Assembly: GCA_018853935.1 (NCBI GenBank)
Contig: JAAOMR010000098.1
Location: forward strand, 1 to 32,012
Reading direction: 5' to 3'
DNA from: Acidithiobacillus ferrivorans
GTDB lineage: Bacteria > Pseudomonadota > Gammaproteobacteria > Acidithiobacillales > Acidithiobacillaceae
DNA length: 32,012 nucleotides
Positions 7,138 to 14,277 of the stretch are shown here, piece after piece. The first letter of the stretch is position 1; every line of letters starts with the position of its first letter. Under the pieces are notes generated by a model, which worked only from the letters and a program-made list of their open reading frames with translations, had not been told where the DNA came from and searched no databases. Both the position numbers and the translations under genes were made by a program.

Positions 7138-8060
7138 TGACCACAAAGCGTGATGACGCGTTAGCAACGATTGCTGACGAGGAAGTAAGGGAGCTGATGC
7201 GCAGGTTCTCTGATGAAATCGGCATGAGTCAGGATGACGACCGATGGGAGTTTTTGAAAGCTTTAATGCAGGTGCCGGAAAATGAGCGCGACTCGGTTTA
7301 TGAGACTATAGGGCGCATGGTTTATGACATGGATGATGTGGCGATTGAAGAGTGGAAGCGGCGTATCGAGAATCGGAGCGCTCCGATTCTCGATACAATC
7401 AAAACCGATATGGCATTTGAGCGGTTTGAGAAGTACGCGGCTGTGCAGTCCAGCTATATGCAGCAAACTGGGAAGACAGCAAAGGATGTTGCGCTGGAAG
7501 GGTTGACGCAAGAGTCGCGGGAAAGGGTTATAGGAGAGGCGGCGAGCGTCGGCATCGTTGCTGAATATGACGTCGGTTGGTTCTTGATCGGCGCGCAAAT
7601 CCGGTGCTGGTCTGCGGTCGCCGCGACGGGAAGCGCGGTTCATGAGTTTTCGGTCCGCGCAGATCAGTTGCCTGGCATCATGCAAAAAGCTGCGATTGGC
7701 GCGGCGAAAGAGGTTGCTGGACAAATTGATCAGGCGTTGTCTTCAAAAATCCCGGATTTTGCGAATGCGATTAAACTGGGAGTAATGAAGGGAACGGAGG
7801 GCGCGATCACGAGCATTGATAGCGCGTCTAAAAAACTGGCAGACGCGGCGGGAAAATTCGACAGTGACGTTGATAAGACGGTCATCGCCAGGAGGGATGC
7901 TGTGCTGGCGCAATGGGTCCAAAGCGGGTCTGATGCGCTGGAAAAACGCATGGCTGCTGCTGTGCATAAAGAGCGCATTTTTAACGTGTATCTCATCATG
8001 TTCCTCGCCGGGGCGTCGTTTGCAACGGGTATCGTCTTGGGCATGCACCTTCACTTCTAA
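7137..8060 (+). CDS. Membrane-anchored partner of the ParA-like ATPase (307 aa)
   Basis: The start at 7137 has AAGGAGGT upstream and shares one base with the previous stop. The protein is largely helical and probably coiled-coil, with an acidic N-terminal half, a SAVHEFSVRADQLPGIM segment around the middle, and one C-terminal membrane segment (about residues 285-303) ending in GMHLHF. It is thus tail-anchored with most of the chain in the cytoplasm. Position after the ATPase matches R388 stbC, though I do not recognise the sequence and it seems longer than I recall for StbC. A perfect 34-bp palindrome lies within its codons at 7363-7396. A terminator follows. Confidence 0.7.
   Translation: MTTKRDDALATIADEEVRELMRRFSDEIGMSQDDDRWEFLKALMQVPENERDSVYETIGRMVYDMDDVAIEEWKRRIENRSAPILDTIKTDMAFERFEKYAAVQSSYMQQTGKTAKDVALEGLTQESRERVIGEAASVGIVAEYDVGWFLIGAQIRCWSAVAATGSAVHEFSVRADQLPGIMQKAAIGAAKEVAGQIDQALSSKIPDFANAIKLGVMKGTEGAITSIDSASKKLADAAGKFDSDVDKTVIARRDAVLAQWVQSGSDALEKRMAAAVHKERIFNVYLIMFLAGASFATGIVLGMHLHF
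7363..7396. repeat. Perfect 34-bp palindrome inside the stbC-like gene
   Basis: The arm GTATCGAGAATCGGAGC (17 bp) is followed with no spacer by its exact reverse complement. It lies in frame and encodes a stretch around ENRSAPILD. A perfect palindrome of this length is not expected by chance in coding DNA and could be extruded as a cruciform or bound by a dimer. Function is unknown. Confidence 0.9.
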
Positions 8061-8083
8061 GATTTACCCCCACCCCACCAGTT

Positions 8084-8114
8084 GCCCCGTCTTTTCCAGA
8101 AGCGGGGCTTTTTT
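8084..8114 (+). terminator. Rho-independent terminator of the stb-like operon
   Basis: GCCCCG (8084-8089) pairs with CGGGGC (8103-8108), followed by TTTTTT. It lies 23 nt after the stop of the membrane-anchored protein. Confidence 0.85.
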
Positions 8115-8427
8115 ATTGTCGGAAATTCCGGACAATTGCAGGCGGGCACGGTGTGAGGCTTATCCATAAAATCCACGGCCCGTAGCCCAGACAACAAAGC
8201 GGGGTCCAGCAGGACCCCCGGCGGCAGGCTGGGTTGTGGTCGGCAAGACGGGGCGTGGCCCGGCTGGTCCTGTCACTGTGACAGGAGCCGTCCACAAGGC
8301 GGTGGAGTTTGTGGGTAAGGTGGCTACTTTGTAATGAATGTCATAAAAAACGCTGCTGGGCTGATACCTTCTTGAGACCTGATCATGGTGGTCGGGTCTG
8401 TCAAATAATGCCTTGTGGAGAAATGCT
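8115..8427. other. Gene-free region with two palindromes
   Basis: About 310 bp without a convincing gene. At 8117-8136 lies an imperfect palindrome, TTGTCGGAAATTCCGGACAA. At 8268-8286 lies a perfect one with 9-bp arms, TCCTGTCAC-T-GTGACAGGA. TTATCCATA at 8160-8168 differs from a DnaA box by one base. The region could hold operators or part of a replication control site; no iteron array is seen. Confidence 0.5.
8268..8286. promoter_or_regulatory. Candidate operator: perfect palindrome with 9-bp arms
   Basis: TCCTGTCAC and GTGACAGGA flank a single T. The odd-length dyad of 19 bp is of the size bound by a dimeric HTH repressor. It lies about 140 bp before the 82-aa zinc-ribbon gene. No second copy was noticed in the window. 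Confidence 0.5.
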
Positions 8428-8676
8428 ATGATCGAGAAACCGTTCTATTGCACATGCGCTGTGTGTGACTCAAAGTTTTGCTTTGGACCTCATCGCTATG
8501 ATGGCCGCCGCCTTAGCCCGGAAACATACGGTGATGCGATGGTCTGCTTTTCATGTTATCAGGCAAATTACGATGGGTGGGGTCCTTATGCGGAAGAAAA
8601 ACTGTTGGTCCACCTGGCGCGACAGAACTTGCCGGAGCCAGAGCGCAACCAAAAGGGGTGGTTACCGCGCGGGTAG
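8428..8676 (+). CDS. Small putative zinc-ribbon protein (82 aa)
   Basis: The ATG at 8428 is preceded by GTGGAG. The protein has two CxxC pairs, CAVC near residue 9 and CFSC near residue 42, spaced as in a zinc ribbon. Between them lies GPHRYDGRRLSPETYGD, and after them ANYDGWGPYAEEKLL. I have the impression that the pattern belongs to small uncharacterised proteins of plasmids and phages, but I cannot name a family. It is a lone gene, convergent with the replication operon, and separated from it by two large hairpins. It could bind nucleic acid or another protein. Confidence 0.7.
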   Translation: MIEKPFYCTCAVCDSKFCFGPHRYDGRRLSPETYGDAMVCFSCYQANYDGWGPYAEEKLLVHLARQNLPEPERNQKGWLPRG

Positions 8677-8692
8677 GCAGATATCGCTTATC

Positions 8693-8730
8693 GATCTGGG
8701 CGACAAAGGCGCGAAGCGCCAGCCCAGATC
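8693..8730. terminator. Nested hairpin after the zinc-ribbon gene
   Basis: Outer arms GATCTGGGC (8693-8701) and GCCCAGATC (8722-8730) are perfect. Inside, GGCGC-GAA-GCGCC (8709-8721) is a very stable mini-hairpin. It lies 16 nt after the stop at 8676, between convergent genes. No T-run follows, so termination is likely but not classical. Confidence 0.6.
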
Positions 8731-8758
8731 ATGCTCTCTAAGCCAATCCTGATCATAT

Positions 8759-8797
8759 GCGCCGACTGCCCGCTAACACGGGCTTAGTCGTCGGCGC
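8759..8797. terminator. Nested hairpin after the Toprim-helicase gene
   Basis: Outer arms GCGCCGAC (8759-8766) and GTCGGCGC (8790-8797), inner arms GCCCG and CGGGC around CTAACA. It starts 2 nt after the stop of the large minus-strand gene. With the hairpin at 8693-8730 it forms a structured zone between two converging units. Termination is the simplest reading. Confidence 0.6.
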
Positions 8798-8799
8798 AA

Positions 8800-11700
8800 C
8801 TAAGCAGGAAAGGGTTGAGCTTCCCGCCATTTTCCAGAGTTTGGGGATGCCTCCAGGATGATCTGGGCGGCCGTCTTGGTGATGTGGTCGGTTCTGGGGT
8901 GGTTCCACAGGTCCAGAGCCGCATCAGACACGTCCAGACCATTCCATTCTGCCACTTGTGCAATAATGCTTCCCAGCGTCGCCAGTAAACTGTCTACGCC
9001 CTCGTATTTATCTATATCAGGGCCGTAGACAGTTTCCTGCACCTTTTTCCATGCGTCGTAGCGCACCCCAGGCAGACCGTTCTGCTCAAGCCACTTGTTG
9101 ACCGCGCGGTAACTCGGATCCTTGTCAGCCGCCTGCAGTGACGCCATCGCTGCCTGCGCCTTTTCCTGCACCCGTTTGTGACTCTCGTCGTTCATGTTCA
9201 GCTTCTCCTCACGGTACTCGCTAACTTCCAACCCGTGGGCGGCCAATCCGGCCAGCGGCAGACCACCGGCGATCCAGATGTTGATCGGAGCGCCGTCGTC
9301 ACGGGGCCACACGCCCCGGGCACGGCCAATGCCTTGCGCCATCCTGCGGGCATAATTGTCCAGCACCCATGCCCGCAATTCAAGGTCAGCAGGCAATGGG
9401 GCTTTACTGGTGATGATTTTGTTGCCAACGGTGACTTCAGCACCACGCTCAATGCCAACGCTCCAATCCTGTGACGATTTGTCACCAGCTAAGCGCTTCA
9501 ACATGAGTTCAGCGTTGTAGCTCATCGCCTGAGTTGTTGGGGAGAACAGCGGGCCGCCGAAAATCAGCATATCCCGACCTTTCCAACCATCTTGACCTAC
9601 GTCATCCCGGCCAAAATATCCCCATTCCGTATTCTCTGTTTTATCCGCGAGCTGACAATGCGGCATGTACGTCAGAGTGACAGGTGCGCTGCCGGTTTCT
9701 GCTTTCATCAATTCACGAAATGTCAGCAGGGATTCCAGTTCTGATTGCTGATGCTCTTTATTCTTCCAGGTACGGCCATGCAGGTATTGATTAAAATGAA
9801 CGATCTTCACATGTTGCTTAGCGATGGCGTCAACGATCTGCCCACCTTTTTGACTGACCAGGTATTCAACCGACTGTGCAGGAGTAGCATCAAGAATGAT
9901 CGTCGGGCTACCTTTCTTGATCCTTTCCCCAAGATTCGTCATCTCATGGACGTGGATCTGACCTTTTTCGATAATGGCCGTGCCGGTGCCGACCGACTGT
10001 ATCAGCCCCTTCGCCATGCGTAGCGGCACAAACGGTTCATGGCCGTAACGCACTTCGGCCTTTTCCCAGCGGCCAGTGGCCCCTGGCAGCCAATCCACAT
10101 GCAGCTTTTTGATGCGATGAATGAGTTCGTCAGGGAGTTTTTGGTTGCCCTCTGCTTTGACCGACTTGCCCAGGGCTTCACCCATATCTTCAAATATGCC
10201 CTTTGCAGCTTCCAGATCGGCAATGATTTTGTCCGTTTCTTCACTGCTCTCTGCCTTTTTCTTCAAGTATTCAATGGCGTCCCGGCATTTACTGACATAG
10301 ATACCCATTTCTTTGCTGCTGGCAGCTATGGGCCGAGTCAAATCCGGGGTCTCATCGATGATCACCAAGCGCGGAATCGAGCCATCAGGGGTTTGCATGG
10401 TCGCCAGGCTGTCTGAATAGCTAGCATTCGGAGCGACAACAACCAACGCATGACTGGCTTTCATCTGGTGTGAGAGCCACAAGCAGGCGGGAGTCTTGTG
10501 CTCGTTGACCTGCGGGTGCGCGTTGAACCAATCAGCCGCATCGCGGTATGGCTGAGACTTCTGATCGTAGTTCTCAATCATGAATTTCCGGCCATGGGCA
10601 CACTCCCGGCATGCGGTCAGTGCCGGCACGTGATTGTTTTCAGCAACAAGCTGAATAATAGGGTACTTAAAACAATCCGACTCTGCGAAATTCGCGCCCT
10701 CTTTTTTAAGGTCATCAAGCGTGTATCCCACTGCTTCATCTTTTGGGTCTGAAGCCGGTTGTGAACGGCCGTGATACGCGAAGGCGCCGGCCGCCGAGTA
10801 GTCTGCTGCAAGTTTATGCGTGCGAGTCAGAATCAACATGGGCACATTGAATGACTTGATGATTTCTCGCATCAAATGACTTTTGCCAACGCCTGTCGTC
10901 ACTTTAACAAGCAACGGCGCCAACTTTGGTTTTTTGATCTTGAGGCTTTTCCGCTCGTCATTATGCATGTCATTCCATTCTTTCAATGCGATCAGATACT
11001 GCTGATATGCGGGCACGTATTCCCTCACGGCCTTTTCCATCTGCTGGAATGCCAGATGGCGGTCAACGGCGTCAGCAATGGTCTGGGCTACATCAGCATC
11101 TTTGGGGCCGCTTGCGACGGCAGGTGCATCTTCTGCGATGGGAGCTAGCGCCATGTTTTCATCAGACTTGTGCCAACTATGGATGATCTCCGCCGCAAAG
11201 GAATCTGGAGATTGCTTGAGCAAATCATTCCAATCCCGGTTGCCTTTGGCATCCGGCACAATAGATTCAGGCGGCAGGAGATACACGGCACGACCATGCT
11301 CATGTGCCATGATCCGGCGCAGGGCTGCGGCGCTTTCCCGCTGACCGGTTTCACTGGTATCAAAGTCAACCATAAACGCAACCAGGGGCGCACCCTCTCC
11401 CGGTTGCAGGGATTCGCTCCATGCTTCCAGTCCACTCCAGTCCCAGCACACGATACCTGGGCGGTGCATGGTCTGCACCCACGATGCAACGGTTTCAAAT
11501 CCTTCTCCTGCTCCCAGAACGGCGTGGTCAGATTCCGGCAGGATGACCGGTGAGCCGGACGGCGCAAGAGTAGTGACGCCTTTCTTGCCCAGCATCATCC
11601 TCCCTATCTTCCGGACGCGGCTGTATTTGTCTTCTGCGAATTTCAAAAATGTCCGCTGGACGCCTGAGACATGTTCGGGTTCTTCGGCTTTGCCGATCTG

Positions 11701-12309
11701 GTACATAGGCATCATGAAAGCAAAATCCGCCCCGGCATCGACCATTTCTGCATCGACGTTGTCAGGCTTGCCATCCTTATATCGCGGATTCAGTTGAGTC
11801 TGAATTCTGATTAATGGAAGGAACTGCACGGGGTCCAGGCCCCGGCTCATGAGGTAGTCATATACTGCCTCACGCTGGTCAGCATACTGAGACTGATCCG
11901 CATCCCAGGCAGCTTGTGCCCAGCCACCTGGTCGCTTCGGCTGAATGGCGGGAACGCCCCGCGACCATTGCGTTTTTGCCCACTGAATAGAGTCGTTGTC
12001 AGCTTTTTCCTGATCGGTTTTTACACGAGAAATTGCGCTGGCATCGATGACGATGCCGCCATCATCAATGCCCAGCCTGGCACATAGGGCATGGAATGAC
12101 CCATGCTCTCCTGTGCGGTGGTCTTTGAATGCCCCAGACTCGGCGTTGACCGAAATTGCGTCCAGGTCAGGGCCTTTGAGCCTGAGCCACCGGCCTGAAC
12201 GGTAGCCGATCCCTGCATTGCTGAGGACGGTTTTTATGTCACCAGCCTTGATGACCGGAACAGGCGTTAGCGTTATCGACCTGCTGGTGGTGGTTCCGAA
12301 GGCGCTCAT
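8800..12309 (-). CDS. Toprim primase-like/XPD-type Fe-S helicase fusion (1169 aa)
   Basis: Likely replication protein of element 1. The N-terminus (about 22-80) resembles a primase zinc-binding region without the cysteines (FKDHRTGEHGSFHALCARLG). A Toprim domain follows, with GEGFET (268-273), DFDTSETG (315-322) and DWNDLL (359-364). The C-terminal part is an SF2-like helicase: Walker A TTGVGKSH (471-478), Walker B VIIDE (about 649-653), an ILDATP motif and QGIGRARG as motif VI. Four cysteines lie between Walker A and B (C546, C567, C570, C609), the arrangement of the Fe-S cluster in XPD/DinG helicases. The start at 12309 has GGAGGT upstream and overlaps the previous stop by 4 bp. Primase plus helicase would suit replication initiation; whether it primes is not known. 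Confidence 0.8.
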   Translation of the reverse strand: MSAFGTTTSRSITLTPVPVIKAGDIKTVLSNAGIGYRSGRWLRLKGPDLDAISVNAESGAFKDHRTGEHGSFHALCARLGIDDGGIVIDASAISRVKTDQEKADNDSIQWAKTQWSRGVPAIQPKRPGGWAQAAWDADQSQYADQREAVYDYLMSRGLDPVQFLPLIRIQTQLNPRYKDGKPDNVDAEMVDAGADFAFMMPMYQIGKAEEPEHVSGVQRTFLKFAEDKYSRVRKIGRMMLGKKGVTTLAPSGSPVILPESDHAVLGAGEGFETVASWVQTMHRPGIVCWDWSGLEAWSESLQPGEGAPLVAFMVDFDTSETGQRESAAALRRIMAHEHGRAVYLLPPESIVPDAKGNRDWNDLLKQSPDSFAAEIIHSWHKSDENMALAPIAEDAPAVASGPKDADVAQTIADAVDRHLAFQQMEKAVREYVPAYQQYLIALKEWNDMHNDERKSLKIKKPKLAPLLVKVTTGVGKSHLMREIIKSFNVPMLILTRTHKLAADYSAAGAFAYHGRSQPASDPKDEAVGYTLDDLKKEGANFAESDCFKYPIIQLVAENNHVPALTACRECAHGRKFMIENYDQKSQPYRDAADWFNAHPQVNEHKTPACLWLSHQMKASHALVVVAPNASYSDSLATMQTPDGSIPRLVIIDETPDLTRPIAASSKEMGIYVSKCRDAIEYLKKKAESSEETDKIIADLEAAKGIFEDMGEALGKSVKAEGNQKLPDELIHRIKKLHVDWLPGATGRWEKAEVRYGHEPFVPLRMAKGLIQSVGTGTAIIEKGQIHVHEMTNLGERIKKGSPTIILDATPAQSVEYLVSQKGGQIVDAIAKQHVKIVHFNQYLHGRTWKNKEHQQSELESLLTFRELMKAETGSAPVTLTYMPHCQLADKTENTEWGYFGRDDVGQDGWKGRDMLIFGGPLFSPTTQAMSYNAELMLKRLAGDKSSQDWSVGIERGAEVTVGNKIITSKAPLPADLELRAWVLDNYARRMAQGIGRARGVWPRDDGAPINIWIAGGLPLAGLAAHGLEVSEYREEKLNMNDESHKRVQEKAQAAMASLQAADKDPSYRAVNKWLEQNGLPGVRYDAWKKVQETVYGPDIDKYEGVDSLLATLGSIIAQVAEWNGLDVSDAALDLWNHPRTDHITKTAAQIILEASPNSGKWREAQPFPA

Positions 12310-13295
12310 ATCGCACCTCCCAGATCCCAGCCGAGCTGCCCAGTTTTGTCCAAAATGACCGGCGCAGACTTAACGCCGCATGCGAGTTTTTCAAGAGAGC
12401 AATGCTCATCTACCCAGTTCTTCCTCTCCCGCTCGGCCCGCATCGGCGAGTGCATGCGTTTGACCGACGCATAAACTGCTTTGTCCGTTTTCCCAACGAT
12501 GTCAGCAATTTGCTTAAATGTCAGGCCTTGGCCGACATGCAGGTCCAGCACTTGCCTATCTCTGGGCTTGAGAGCCGACCGCAAAGCCAAGGCCCGTTTT
12601 TTTTGAGCCTCACGCTCGGCGTCGATGGCTTCCTGCGGGTCTGCGGGCAAGCCGCTGGCAACCCGGTCTGCAGCCGCTTCCTTTGCGATCAAGCTTTCGA
12701 CTGGGGTGGATGGGGATGCTGGATTGATCAGAGTCATCGCCCACTTTTTGTCAGCGTGCTTCTTTTCTCTGAAGCAAGCAGCGAGTTGCGACTCGTCTAC
12801 CTTCACCCACGTGCCGCCGCTTGGGGCGTCGGTATCAGAGTCACTGTCACTGGATGCCTGGCGGCCGTCGCTTGGGGGTGTTATGACACCGGCTGCACGG
12901 TCAGCACGCAAACTGCGATTGGCCTCTCCACGGGCGAGTTTTGCCGCGCGGGGATGATCCAGCGTCAAGCCGTGATTCCAAATTCGCGGAAGGGCCAGGT
13001 AGCAGTCGGCCAGCTCGACCTTGATGCGCCGGGAAAAAGCTTCCATTTCCTGCGCGTCCGCAGATTCAAGCCGGGCGCGGCGGGGTTGTTGGGGGTGGTG
13101 GCGGCAGGCGCTGGTAAGAAGCAGATCGCGCGCTTCAATCAGATCCCGCATGACTTCACAGGCGCCGCCCCGGTCTGGATGGTTGGTGCTGGCGAGCGAG
13201 CGAAATGCGAAAAGAATTTCTTCGCGGCTGCTGTCTGCCCTGACGCCCAGAATCGCGCATGCGGTGATCGGAGACATGGAGGTCAGCGCGTTCAT
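12306..13295 (-). CDS. J-domain protein with a sigma-region-4-like HTH (329 aa)
   Basis: Residues about 10-60 form a DnaJ domain with the diagnostic HPD at 39-41 (TNHPDRGG), which activates DnaK-type chaperones. The middle is charged and rich in Asp, Ser and Lys. Residues about 235-282 (KPRDRQVLDLHVGQGLTFKQ, then a recognition helix) resemble sigma-70 region 4 or a LuxR-type HTH, so the protein likely binds DNA. It overlaps the genes on both sides by 4 bp (ATGA), giving fixed amounts of all three. Chaperone recruitment to initiator complexes is known for lambda (DnaJ/DnaK) and plasmid P1 RepA, so a DNA-bound J-protein next to a primase-helicase suggests a role in replication start. That role is inferred. 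Confidence 0.75.
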   Translation of the reverse strand: MNALTSMSPITACAILGVRADSSREEILFAFRSLASTNHPDRGGACEVMRDLIEARDLLLTSACRHHPQQPRRARLESADAQEMEAFSRRIKVELADCYLALPRIWNHGLTLDHPRAAKLARGEANRSLRADRAAGVITPPSDGRQASSDSDSDTDAPSGGTWVKVDESQLAACFREKKHADKKWAMTLINPASPSTPVESLIAKEAAADRVASGLPADPQEAIDAEREAQKKRALALRSALKPRDRQVLDLHVGQGLTFKQIADIVGKTDKAVYASVKRMHSPMRAERERKNWVDEHCSLEKLACGVKSAPVILDKTGQLGWDLGGAI

Positions 13296-13930
13296 GATTG
13301 CACCCCCTGGACTGCCAAAGCGAGTCTGGGGCGGCCTACCTTGCGACTGGTGGTGGCCTTCGGTGCAGCTTTAGCGGTATGAGTCGGGCGGTCGTTAAGC
13401 CACGCCTGGACACACTGAACGGTCCATCTGGGGCCACGGGCGCCGGGGATGCTGATCGCGGGGGGAAGCAACCACGGGGTTTTGCTATAAAGATTCTGTA
13501 TTGTTTTTTTGCTTACGCAGAGAAGCGTAGCAAGCGAGGACTCGTTGTAAAGCTGGAGATAATTTTGGAGAAGGGGTCTGGCATGCTCTGGGTCGGAATC
13601 GTCAGAATTACCATCACCAGACGCCGCACTGGACCGAACGCCTGCAGCATGGCGGCGGCGGGGAGCAGCACGGGGCACGGTAGTAACGCGCGCGGGCACG
13701 GCCTTGGGGTTGGCTTTCATTTCGTCGCGGCGGCCCTGGTCATGGAGTAATTCCAGGAAATTGCCCTGGCCGTGTTTTTTGTCGGACCTCTCCATCGCCG
13801 CCCACTCTTTGCGCTGCGCCGCCAGTTCCTGCGAGGACATTGGTATGCGGGCCCTGCTGCCAAAAGTATGGCGGTGGTGCTTGCGGTGAAATTCGTGGTA
13901 GGTATCGACGTGCGACTGTTGAATTTTCAT
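13292..13930 (-). CDS. HTH DNA-binding protein, first gene of the replication operon (212 aa)
   Basis: The start at 13930 has CGAGG upstream. The N-terminus is basic and His-rich, and the middle is low-complexity. A C-terminal segment (about 130-180: SSLATLLCVSKKTIQNLYSK, followed by PRWTVQCVQAWL) resembles the AlpA/HTH_17 type that reads short DNA sites. A Lys/Arg-rich tail ends the protein. It overlaps the J-domain gene by 4 bp. The AT-rich region with inverted repeats directly upstream (13941-14212) is a likely target, so it may be an autoregulator or origin-binding protein. Family assignment is moderate. Confidence 0.65.
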   Translation of the reverse strand: MKIQQSHVDTYHEFHRKHHRHTFGSRARIPMSSQELAAQRKEWAAMERSDKKHGQGNFLELLHDQGRRDEMKANPKAVPARVTTVPRAAPRRRHAAGVRSSAASGDGNSDDSDPEHARPLLQNYLQLYNESSLATLLCVSKKTIQNLYSKTPWLLPPAISIPGARGPRWTVQCVQAWLNDRPTHTAKAAPKATTSRKVGRPRLALAVQGVQS

Positions 13931-14277
13931 TGGCGTAATCCTCGATTAGTCTCGGCCATTTGTGAAAATGGGGAAGGGTCCGAGTCACCCTTGTCGCTGC
14001 CGCTATCCCCACTAGTTGTTAGTATAGTCAGTTTTCAGGATTAAACAAGCTTTATTTCAAACTATTTTCAATCAAATCAAAATGTTAAAGCGTGTAACGC
14101 CACGTTATATATTATACGCTACCGGAATGTCTATCTCCAAATTTGACATACTGTGAGCGAGCGAGGCGCATAACGCTATGTTATACACGATAGCGTTATT
14201 TCGGCATTGCGGGCGGATTTTTTTGAATGGGCGCACCTATATGTGCGTGAATTGCACGTATATAAGGAGTGGTGAAA
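13931..14277. other. AT-rich divergent region with inverted repeats: candidate origin or operator region
   Basis: Between the replication operon and the GIY-YIG gene lie about 350 bp. The part from 14028 to 14200 is clearly AT-rich. ATAACGCTAT (14170-14179) and ATAGCGTTAT (14190-14199) are a perfect inverted repeat around 10 nt. A related pair, AGCGTGTAA and TTATACGCT, spans about 14091-14121, and CGTTATA/TTATACG-like words recur. Such features suit an origin with protein-binding repeats or a divergent operator. Promoter copy E follows at 14213. Confidence 0.5.
14213..14243 (+). promoter_or_regulatory. Shared promoter/operator element, copy E
   Basis: GCGGAT, seven T, GAATG, GGCG, CACC, then TATATG (14238-14243). 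It precedes the ATG at 14278 by about 35 nt, with AAGGAG between. It lies about 8 kb from the other four copies, which ties the GIY-YIG gene to the same control. Small dyads around GCAC/GTGC overlap the -10 region. Confidence 0.65.

Noticed and set aside
11170-11553. Plus-strand frames opposite the Toprim-helicase gene
   Set aside because: Antisense to a gene with clear motifs, and no start signals.
12402-13382. Plus-strand frame of 326 codons opposite the J-domain gene
   Set aside because: The minus strand carries HPD and HTH motifs and 4-bp gene overlaps; the plus frame has Cys/Arg/Gly-rich composition and no site.
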